Below are positions 1 through 5,558 of a stretch of 6,963 nt of DNA, piece by piece. Origin of the DNA: an uncultured Clostridia bacterium. Lineage in GTDB: Bacteria > Bacillota > Clostridia > UMGS1883. The stretch spans positions 1 through 6,963 of the forward strand of contig CANRER010000075.1 in assembly GCA_947629615.1 (NCBI GenBank). The letters run 5' to 3'. The notes under the pieces were generated by a model. The model was not told the DNA's origin, made no database searches, and was given only the letters and a program-made list of their open reading frames with translations. The position numbers and the translations under genes are program-made. How positions within the stretch are numbered: the stretch's first letter is position 1; every line of letters starts with the position of its first letter.

Positions 1-507
1 GCTTCGTTTTTTGTGACCGAGGCCTCGCTCTATATCAATCAGTACGTTCCCGCGTCGGCGGATACCGCCGCCGTCGGCGTAGCTTTGGAGGGCGATTTTC
101 CGCTCGGCGGCGTGAGGATAAGTCTTGATTTTCACAAGGATTTCACCGTCCGCCTGCGGATACCCGCATGGTGCGAAAATCCCTTCGGCCTCCCGCGCGA
201 GGGCGGCTACGCAGTGCTTCGCGGCGCGGCGGGGGAGAGGGTCGAGCTCAAGGCCGAGCTTCGCTACTCGCCCCGCTGGGAAAAAACGCCCGATAAGCTC
301 GACGGGGCGGAGGTCGCCGCACTGATGTACGGCCCCTTCGTCATGGTGGCCGAGGCCCCCTCCAAGGAGTGGCTCACCCTTGACCCCGATATTTCGGCCT
401 ATACCCCTCTGCCCGGCGGGGCCGCCCTCACCGACGGCAAGCGTAAATTCGTGCCTATGTATGCCGCAAAAGGACCGTATCACGCATATTTTAAGCTTGC
501 CAATTGA
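1..507 (+). CDS. GH127/DUF1680 beta-L-arabinofuranosidase-like protein, C-terminal fragment (5' end off window)
   Basis: The frame is open from base 1 and reads ASFFVTEASLYINQYVPA, so the gene enters from the left; the GTG at 13 is an internal valine, not a start. 168 residues are visible, ending in TGA at 505-507. Family-like signatures are SLYINQYVPA (about residues 9-18), FTVRLRIPAW and a YGPFVMVAE strand near residue 110, followed by a tail with KFVPMYAAKGPYHAYFKL. This order matches the beta-sandwich part of GH127/DUF1680 enzymes and a small end domain resembling DUF4986. Family members release L-arabinofuranose from plant glycans or glycoproteins. In characterised members the catalytic Cys/Glu residues lie in the alpha/alpha barrel just N-terminal to this point, so they are outside the window and activity cannot be judged. 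The gene converges on trpA and has no metabolic link to it. The family call is from remembered motifs; the substrate is inferred. Confidence 0.75.
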   Translation, partial: ASFFVTEASLYINQYVPASADTAAVGVALEGDFPLGGVRISLDFHKDFTVRLRIPAWCENPFGLPREGGYAVLRGAAGERVELKAELRYSPRWEKTPDKLDGAEVAALMYGPFVMVAEAPSKEWLTLDPDISAYTPLPGGAALTDGKRKFVPMYAAKGPYHAYFKLAN

Positions 508-540
508 AGAAAAAGCGAACCGAAACGGTTCGCTTTTTCT
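508..540. terminator. Bidirectional Rho-independent terminator between the GH127-like gene and trpA
   Basis: Bases 508-522 pair perfectly with 526-540 (15 bp) around a three-base AAA loop. The core is the 8-bp GC-containing stem GCGAACCG/CGGTTCGC, flanked by five A on the left and five T on the right. Because the A run becomes a U run on the other strand, the hairpin has a terminator-like U tract in both directions. It starts directly after the GH127-like stop (505-507) and ends six bases from the trpA stop (547-549), so it can end both converging transcripts. The U tract is short and lies within the extended stem. Confidence 0.87.
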
Positions 541-546
541 ATCGCA

Positions 547-1326
547 TCATCTCATCGCATTCTTGAGCGAGGCGGTAAACTCGCCGACGGGGGAGACGCT
601 ATCCGTGCCGCAGCGTTCTACGATATTGACAATGCCGCTGCCGACGATAACGCCGTCGCAATAGGAGCTCATCTTACGCGCCTGCTCGGGGGAGGATATG
701 CCGAAGCCCACGCAGCAGGGGATTTTTACGCTCTTTTTGATTTCGCCGAAAAACTCGTCGAAGTCGGTCTTAAACTCGCTCCTTGTGCCGGTAACGCCCG
801 TGGACGACACGCAGTAAAGGAAGCCCTCGGCCTCGCCCGCTATCCGCGCAATGCGCTCGTGGCTGGTTGGTGCGACGAGGCTTATCTGCCGTATGCCGAA
901 GCGCCGCGCCGCGTCCGACAGCTCGTCTTTTTCCTCGTAGGGGAGGTCGGGCACGATAACCCCGTCTATGCCGGTTTCGGCGCAGAGGGCGAAAAAGCGC
1001 TCAATGCCAAAGCGGAAAATCGTGTTGACGTACATCATTAAAAGCAGCGGAACTTCGGTTTCGCGGCGAAGCTCCCGCACGAGATCGAATATCTTTACCA
1101 GCGTAACGCCGCCGCGCAGCGCGCGAAGGCTGGCCCTTTGTATCGTGGGGCCTTCGGCGATGGGGTCGGAAAAGGGAACGCCCAGCTCGATGAGGTCGGC
1201 CCCGCTTTTTTCCATTTCGAGCACGAGCCTTTTTGTGGTTTCAAGGTCCGGGTCGCCGGCGGTTACGAAGGTGATAAGCGCTTTTTCGCCGTTAAGGTCG
1301 GCGAATTTTTTGTCTATTCTATTCAC
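547..1326 (-). CDS. trpA: Tryptophan synthase alpha chain
   Basis: TrpA cleaves indole-3-glycerol phosphate to indole and glyceraldehyde 3-phosphate and passes the indole to TrpB through a tunnel in the cytoplasmic alpha2beta2 complex. The 259-residue protein (family norm about 255-270) begins MNRIDKKFADL and has ITFVTAGDPD (residues 18-27), IELGVPFSDP with catalytic Glu47 (Salmonella Glu49), SSTGVTG for phosphate binding in the flexible loop region, and VGFGIS and VGSGIV near the end. The second catalytic acid, Asp60 in Salmonella, is Glu58 here (IAEGPTIQ). The GTG at 1326 is chosen because AGAGGAG at 1336-1342 sits 9 nt upstream and the resulting MNRI N-terminus is typical. A TTG at 1335 in the same frame would abut the Shine-Dalgarno with no spacer. 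The GTG start overlaps the end of trpB by 8 nt. It is the last gene of the operon. Confidence 0.96.
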   Translation of the reverse strand: MNRIDKKFADLNGEKALITFVTAGDPDLETTKRLVLEMEKSGADLIELGVPFSDPIAEGPTIQRASLRALRGGVTLVKIFDLVRELRRETEVPLLLMMYVNTIFRFGIERFFALCAETGIDGVIVPDLPYEEKDELSDAARRFGIRQISLVAPTSHERIARIAGEAEGFLYCVSSTGVTGTRSEFKTDFDEFFGEIKKSVKIPCCVGFGISSPEQARKMSSYCDGVIVGSGIVNIVERCGTDSVSPVGEFTASLKNAMR

Positions 1327-2506
1327 TGAGATCAACTCCTCTGTAGCGGGCGACTTGGAACACGTCCTTGTCGCCCCTGCCGGAAAGGCAGATAACGATT
1401 ATTTTGTCCTTGTCCATCGAGGGGGCGAGCCGCATGGCGGCGGCCACGGCGTGCGCCGACTCGATGGCCGGTATAACGCCCTCGGTTTTGGAAAGGTACT
1501 CGAAGGCCTGAACGGCCTCCTCGTCGGTCACGTCCACATATTCGGCCCTGCCGATAGAGGCAAGGTAGGCGTGCTCCGGCCCGATACCGGGGTAGTCGAG
1601 GCCGGCGGAGATGGAGTATACCTCGTCTATCTGGCCCTCGTCGTTTTGGAGGAATACGGACTTCATGCCGTGGAAAATGCCCGTGCTGCCCTTTGCCATA
1701 GTCGCGGCGTGGCGAGGCGTGTCGATACCGTCGCCAGCGGCCTCGGCCCCGATAAGGCGCACCGAAGGCTCGCCGATGAAGTCGTAAAACGCGCCCATAG
1801 CGTTGCTGCCGCCGCCCACGCAGGCCACAACCGCGTCGGGCAGCCGACCCTCGCGCTCCATGAGCTGGGCGCGGGTTTCCTCGCCGATGCACTTCTGGAA
1901 GCTGCGCACCATTTCGGGGTAGGGGTGAGGCCCCATGACCGAGCCGATGAGGTAATAGGTGTTTTCGATGTTAGTCGTCCAGTCGCGCATAGCCTCGTTT
2001 ATCGCGTCCTTTAGGGTGGCGGTGCCGCTGTCAACGCCCGTAACCGTCGCGCCGAGAAGGTTCATGCGGTAAACGTTCAGGGCTTGGCGCTCCATGTCGG
2101 TGCGGCCCATGTATACGTTGCACTCCATGCCGAACAGCGCCGCCGCCGTGGCCGTCGCCACGCCGTGCTGGCCCGCTCCTGTTTCGGCTATGATACGGGT
2201 TTTGCCCATTTTTTTCGCCAAAAGTATCTGCCCGAGTACGTTGTTTATCTTGTGCGCGCCGGTGTGGTTAAGGTCCTCGCGCTTCAGGTATATCTTCGCC
2301 CCGCCGAGGTCGGCTGTCATCTTTTCGGCGTAATAGAGCATGGAGGGGCGGTTGGCGTACTCGCGGTACAGCCTTTGAAGCTCGGCGTTAAATTCCGGGT
2401 CGTCCTTGTACCTGTTATACGCCTCGTTTAGCTCGTTCACGGCGTTCATCACGGTTTCGGGAACGTATTGCCCGCCGTATTCGCCGAAGCGGCCGATCTT
2501 ACTCAT
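1319..2506 (-). CDS. trpB: Tryptophan synthase beta chain
   Basis: TrpB is the PLP enzyme that condenses indole with serine to give tryptophan. The 395-residue protein has normal length for the TrpA-partnered TrpB1 type. It begins with GRFGEYGGQYVPE (residues 5-17). The PLP lysine is Lys86 in HTGAHKINN. Glu108 in AETGAGQHG is the catalytic acid (Salmonella Glu109). GGGSNA at 231-236 binds the PLP phosphate, Asp304 in GLDYPGIGP corresponds to Salmonella Asp305, and CLSGRGDKD near 373-381 closes the cofactor site. All key residues are present. The start ATG overlaps the trpF stop as ATGA, with AAGG four bases upstream. The TAG stop lies inside the trpA start region. The overlaps suggest coupled translation with both neighbours. 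Confidence 0.98.
   Translation of the reverse strand: MSKIGRFGEYGGQYVPETVMNAVNELNEAYNRYKDDPEFNAELQRLYREYANRPSMLYYAEKMTADLGGAKIYLKREDLNHTGAHKINNVLGQILLAKKMGKTRIIAETGAGQHGVATATAAALFGMECNVYMGRTDMERQALNVYRMNLLGATVTGVDSGTATLKDAINEAMRDWTTNIENTYYLIGSVMGPHPYPEMVRSFQKCIGEETRAQLMEREGRLPDAVVACVGGGSNAMGAFYDFIGEPSVRLIGAEAAGDGIDTPRHAATMAKGSTGIFHGMKSVFLQNDEGQIDEVYSISAGLDYPGIGPEHAYLASIGRAEYVDVTDEEAVQAFEYLSKTEGVIPAIESAHAVAAAMRLAPSMDKDKIIVICLSGRGDKDVFQVARYRGVDLSE
1336..1342 (-). promoter_or_regulatory. Ribosome binding site that sets the trpA start
   Basis: On the minus strand AGAGGAG is followed by nine bases and then GTG at 1326-1324. It lies within the last codons of trpB. The alternative TTG at 1335-1333 follows it directly with zero spacing, which would not allow normal initiation. 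The site therefore supports the shorter GTG-started TrpA. Confidence 0.75.
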
Positions 2507-3135
2507 TTTTCCTTCATCCTTTCCTTGTCCACGATCTTCATAAGACCGTCGAGCCTTTCCTTATTTTTAACGCCGTCGAGCTCAAATCCGCTGGAGATGT
2601 CGAGCCCGTAAGGGCGCAGAGTGTTCAGTATTTCGTTCAAATTCGCCGCATTTATCCCTCCCGCGAGGAAGTACCGCCGCGAGGGCGCGGCCTCGATTAT
2701 GTGCCGAAGCTCAAGCCGCCGTCCCGTACCGCCGCGCTCCGTGGGGGCGAAGGCGTCGAACAGCAGCATATCCGCGCCGCTTTGCTCCGCGCGGCGCACG
2801 TCATCGGCGCGGCGTATGCCGAAGGCCTTCCAGATTTCGCCGCCGAACGCCCTTCGCAGGCTTGCGATATATGCGTCGTCCTCGTCGCCGTGGAGCTGCA
2901 CCGCGTGAAGCCGCGCGGCCTCTGCCGTGCGGGCCACTGTGTCGGGGCTTTCGTTCACGAATACGCCGACGCTTTTTATCCCGTGGGCGAGGCTCTCGCC
3001 GAGGGCGCGGGCGGTTTCGGGCGAAACATAACGCTTCGAGGGCCGCCAGAATACAAAGCCCGCGTAGTCGGGAGCGGCGCGGTTTATCATTTCCACGTCC
3101 TCGGCGCGGCGTATGCCGCAAAGCTTAAGCTTCAT
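2503..3135 (-). CDS. trpF: Phosphoribosylanthranilate isomerase
   Basis: TrpF performs the Amadori rearrangement of N-(5'-phosphoribosyl)anthranilate to CdRP, between TrpD and TrpC. The 210-residue TIM-barrel protein starts MKLKLCGIRR, where Cys6 is the general base. The general acid is Asp127 (MLLFDAF). Other family motifs are GFVFWRPSKRYVSP (26-39), VQLHGDE (79-85), GGTGR (135-139), LAGGI (157-161) and DISSG (179-183), the last ones forming the phosphate site. The ATG has a strong AAGGAGG six bases upstream, inside the end of trpC. It overlaps trpC by 11 nt and trpB by 4 nt. It is a single-domain protein, not the TrpC-TrpF fusion of enterobacteria. Confidence 0.96.
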   Translation of the reverse strand: MKLKLCGIRRAEDVEMINRAAPDYAGFVFWRPSKRYVSPETARALGESLAHGIKSVGVFVNESPDTVARTAEAARLHAVQLHGDEDDAYIASLRRAFGGEIWKAFGIRRADDVRRAEQSGADMLLFDAFAPTERGGTGRRLELRHIIEAAPSRRYFLAGGINAANLNEILNTLRPYGLDISSGFELDGVKNKERLDGLMKIVDKERMKEK

Positions 3136-3904
3136 TTCCTGCCTCCTTCAGCCTCGGCAGCAGAGTCGGGTCGCGCATCAGGCTTTCGCCCACAAGCACG
3201 GCACGCGCCCCGCTTTTTTTTGCGGCGAGCGCGTCCTCGGCGGTGAATATGCCGCTTTCCGACACAACGACGGCCCCCTCCGGCACGAGCGGAGCCAGCT
3301 CCGCCGTGGTGCTGAGGCTCACCTCGAAGTTCTTTAGGTTGCGGTTGTTTATGCCGAAAATTTTCGCTCCCGCCTCGCGGCACAGCTCGAGCTCCGCGCG
3401 GTCGTGGCTTTCGCACAGGGCGGCGAGGCCCAGCTTTTCGGCCAGCTCGCGCAGCTCGCTCATTTTTTCGGCCCCGAGCGCGGCGGCGATAAGCAGCACG
3501 GCGTCGGCCCCGAGCGCGCGGGCCTCGTAGATTTGGTACGGGTCAAAGATAAAATCCTTCCGCAACAAAGGCAGCTCCACGGCGGCGCGAATGTCGCGCA
3601 GTACCTTGCCGCTCCCCATGAAATAGTGCTCCTCCGTCAGAACGCTTATGGCCGCCGCGCCGTTTTTTTCGTAGCGCACAGCCGTTTCGACGGGGCGGAA
3701 ATCCGCCGAGATTACGCCCTTCGACGGGCTGGCCTTCTTTACCTCGGAGATAACGTTCAGCCCCGGCGCGGTAATCGCGGCCATGAAGTCGCGCGGAGCG
3801 CGGCGGCACGCGGCGGCGAGCCGCTCCATCTCGGCGGGGGAGGTTTGGGCCTTCTCGCGGGCGAGCTGTTCGCGCCGATGCTTCAAAATATCGTCAAGTA
3901 TCAT
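3125..3904 (-). CDS. trpC: Indole-3-glycerol phosphate synthase
   Basis: TrpC closes the indole ring, converting CdRP to indole-3-glycerol phosphate with loss of CO2 and water. The 259-residue TIM-barrel protein is of normal length. It starts MILDDILKHRREQL, and conserved residues map onto the known catalytic set: Glu54 and Lys56 in ISEVKKASPSKG, Lys116 in LLRKDFI, Glu165 in LCESHD, the Asn pair at 186-187 in GINNRNL, and Ser217 in VSESGI, with LVGESLM binding phosphate near 237-243. All are intact. The ATG follows the trpGD stop by eight bases; a GAGG that starts within that TGA lies six bases from the ATG. The gene overlaps trpF by 11 nt. Confidence 0.97.
   Translation of the reverse strand: MILDDILKHRREQLAREKAQTSPAEMERLAAACRRAPRDFMAAITAPGLNVISEVKKASPSKGVISADFRPVETAVRYEKNGAAAISVLTEEHYFMGSGKVLRDIRAAVELPLLRKDFIFDPYQIYEARALGADAVLLIAAALGAEKMSELRELAEKLGLAALCESHDRAELELCREAGAKIFGINNRNLKNFEVSLSTTAELAPLVPEGAVVVSESGIFTAEDALAAKKSGARAVLVGESLMRDPTLLPRLKEAGNEA
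3142..3148 (-). promoter_or_regulatory. Ribosome binding site of trpF, inside trpC
   Basis: Minus-strand AAGGAGG lies six bases upstream of the trpF ATG (3135-3133). It is embedded in the last codons of trpC, ahead of that gene's TAA (3127-3125). A ribosome finishing trpC covers this site, which favours coupled reinitiation. Confidence 0.8.
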
Positions 3905-3912
3905 GGCGGGCC

Positions 3913-4944
3913 TCAGCTATTGCTTGCCTCGACCAGCGCGGCGAGGGCTTTTTTGGCGGCCCCGCCGTCGATGGAGCTTGCCGCGAGCTTCACGCCCTCG
4001 GCTATGGAGGCGGCCTTGCCCGTCACGTACAGGGCGCAGGCGGAGTTGAGCAGCACAACGTCGCGCTTCGGCCCCTTCTCGCCGGAAAGTATGCCCTCGG
4101 TTATCACGGCGTTTTCGGCGGCCGTGCCGCCTACGAGGTCGGCCTTTTGGCATACGCTCAGCCCAAAGTCGGCGGGGGAGATGGCGTAGCTTATTATTTC
4201 GCCGTTTTCCTTCAACTCGCTTACCTGTGTTTTGCCCGTAAGCGTTACCTCGTCCAGCCCGTCCTCGCCGCGAACGACCATCGCCCGCTTAAGGCCGAGG
4301 TTTTTCAGCACGTGGCACAGCGGCTCAACGAGATTTTTGTCGTAGCAGCCCATAACGATGTACTCCGCAAAGGCGGGGTTTGTCAGCGGGCCGAGAATGT
4401 TGAACACCGAGCGCACGCCGGTTTCGCGGCGGGCGGGCCCGGCAAAGCGCATCGAGCCGTGGAAGCTTTGCGCGAACAGGAACGAAATGCCGCATTTGTC
4501 GAGCGTTTCCTTGGCCTTTTCGGGCGTGGAGGCTATCTTAACGCCCAAGCATTCCAAAACGTCGGCGGCGCCGCTCTTGCTCGAAACGCTGCGGTTGCCG
4601 TGTTTGGCGACCCTTTGGCCGCAGCCCGCGATGACAAAGGCCGACGTGGTGGAGATGTTGAAGGTGTTGGCCTCGTCGCCGCCCGTGCCGACAATATCGA
4701 CGGAATCCTCGGCCCCGCGCACGCGGGAGGCGTTGTCGCGCATGGCGGCGGCGCAGCCGGTTATCTCGTCGATGGTTTCGCCCTTAATGCGCAGCGCGGT
4801 GATGAACGACGCGACCTGCGCGTCGGTGGCGCGGCCCGTCATAATTACGTTCATCGCGTCGTAGGCCTCCTCGCGGGAGAGGCTTTTGCCCTCCACAACG
4901 GCGGCGATGTATTTTTTGAGCTCTGTTTTTTCACTGTTTTCCAT
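3913..4944 (-). CDS. trpD: Possible separately initiated TrpD from an internal ATG within the trpGD frame
   Basis: An in-frame ATG at 4944-4942 (codon 201 of the fusion) begins MENSEKTELKKYIAAV, where standalone TrpD proteins normally start. It would give a 343-residue protein, the usual TrpD length. AAGGAAGGAG lies 11 bases upstream, a strong though slightly distant Shine-Dalgarno. If used, the cell would make free TrpD as well as, or instead of, the fusion. This is an alternative product of the same reading frame, not an additional gene, and internal initiation is inferred from sequence only. Confidence 0.5.
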   Translation of the reverse strand: MENSEKTELKKYIAAVVEGKSLSREEAYDAMNVIMTGRATDAQVASFITALRIKGETIDEITGCAAAMRDNASRVRGAEDSVDIVGTGGDEANTFNISTTSAFVIAGCGQRVAKHGNRSVSSKSGAADVLECLGVKIASTPEKAKETLDKCGISFLFAQSFHGSMRFAGPARRETGVRSVFNILGPLTNPAFAEYIVMGCYDKNLVEPLCHVLKNLGLKRAMVVRGEDGLDEVTLTGKTQVSELKENGEIISYAISPADFGLSVCQKADLVGGTAAENAVITEGILSGEKGPKRDVVLLNSACALYVTGKAASIAEGVKLAASSIDGGAAKKALAALVEASNS

Positions 4945-5544
4945 TTTTGGTGTTGCTCCTTCCTTTATTTTTATGCCGGCCAGCCTGAGAAAGTTGGCCG
5001 TTATTACCGCCCCGTTTTTCGTGAGAACGCTTTCGGGGTGGAACTGTATTCCGTAAATCGGGTATTCGCGGTGGCGCAGAGCCATTATCTGGCCGCGGTT
5101 GTCCTCGGCGGTGATTTCGAGGCAGGGGGGCAGGCTGTCGCGCTCGACGACGAGCGAGTGATAGCGGCCCACCTCGATTATCGGCGGCAGCCCCGCGAAA
5201 ACGGGGCAGTCGGTCTTTATTTTAACGGGCGTCATTTTGCCGTGCAGCGGCTCCTTTGCGAGGACGACCCTCCCGCCGAAGGCCTCGCCGATGGACTGCT
5301 CGCCGAGGCATATCCCCAAAATCGGCAGTTTTCCGGCGAAGCGGCGCACGGCCTCGACGGTTATTCCGGCGTCCTTCGGCGAGCCGGGCCCGGGCGAGAG
5401 AATGAGCGCCTCGGGGGCCATAGCCTCTATCTCGTCAAGGGTTACGGCGTCGTTGCGAACCACCTTTATGTCGGGGTGCATTTCGCCTATCTGCTGATAA
5501 AGGTTGTAGGTGAAGCTGTCGTAGTTGTCTATCATCAAAATCAT
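3913..5544 (-). CDS. trpGD: Anthranilate synthase glutaminase subunit fused to anthranilate phosphoribosyltransferase
   Basis: This 543-residue frame joins two enzymes. Residues 1-190 are TrpG, a class I glutamine amidotransferase that feeds ammonia to TrpE: ILSPGPGSP (48-56), nucleophile Cys79 in GICLGEQ, YHSLVV (128-133), and His169/Glu171 in IQFHPES. Glu82 stands where most TrpG proteins have His. Residues 201-543 are TrpD, which transfers phosphoribosyl from PRPP to anthranilate: GTGGDEANTFNIST (286-299), KHGNRSVSSKSG (314-325), FNILGPLTNP (381-390), and DGLDE further on. Each half has the usual length of the free protein. The linker (191-200, IKIKEGATPK) is encoded by DNA that looks like an old gene boundary, with a Shine-Dalgarno and an ATG at 4944. 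The N-terminal start has AGGAGG eight bases upstream. TrpG-TrpD fusions are known in enterobacteria, but this junction looks recent or may be a base-level artefact. Confidence 0.93.
   Translation of the reverse strand: MILMIDNYDSFTYNLYQQIGEMHPDIKVVRNDAVTLDEIEAMAPEALILSPGPGSPKDAGITVEAVRRFAGKLPILGICLGEQSIGEAFGGRVVLAKEPLHGKMTPVKIKTDCPVFAGLPPIIEVGRYHSLVVERDSLPPCLEITAEDNRGQIMALRHREYPIYGIQFHPESVLTKNGAVITANFLRLAGIKIKEGATPKMENSEKTELKKYIAAVVEGKSLSREEAYDAMNVIMTGRATDAQVASFITALRIKGETIDEITGCAAAMRDNASRVRGAEDSVDIVGTGGDEANTFNISTTSAFVIAGCGQRVAKHGNRSVSSKSGAADVLECLGVKIASTPEKAKETLDKCGISFLFAQSFHGSMRFAGPARRETGVRSVFNILGPLTNPAFAEYIVMGCYDKNLVEPLCHVLKNLGLKRAMVVRGEDGLDEVTLTGKTQVSELKENGEIISYAISPADFGLSVCQKADLVGGTAAENAVITEGILSGEKGPKRDVVLLNSACALYVTGKAASIAEGVKLAASSIDGGAAKKALAALVEASNS
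4956..4965 (-). promoter_or_regulatory. Internal ribosome binding site at the trpG/trpD junction
   Basis: Minus-strand AAGGAAGGAG encodes part of the fusion linker (codons for KEGA) and lies 11 bases before the in-frame ATG at 4944. Such a purine-rich match to the 16S tail is unexpected in a protein linker and is expected in front of an independent trpD. Two TAA triplets in the adjacent frame (4973-4971 and 4967-4965) lie just upstream. Confidence 0.6.
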
Positions 5545-5552
5545 GGCGCGGC

Positions 5553-5558
5553 CCTCCT
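5553..5558 (-). promoter_or_regulatory. Ribosome binding site of trpGD overlapping the trpE stop
   Basis: Minus-strand AGGAGG begins inside the trpE TAG stop (5559-5557) and is followed by eight bases before the trpG ATG (5544-5542). The overlap would place a terminating ribosome on the site and help keep TrpE and TrpG in equal amounts, as expected for two subunits of one enzyme. Confidence 0.85.

Noticed and set aside
13..15. GTG as start of the left-hand gene
   Set aside because: The frame is open upstream to base 1 with family-like residues (ASFFVTEASLYINQ), and the visible part is only the C-terminal portion of a much longer family. The gene begins outside the window.
968..2014. Plus-strand open frame of 348 codons opposite trpA and trpB
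   Set aside because: Antisense to two conserved enzymes with all active-site residues. The translation is low-complexity in style (Arg/Ser/Gly/Val-rich) with no family resemblance.
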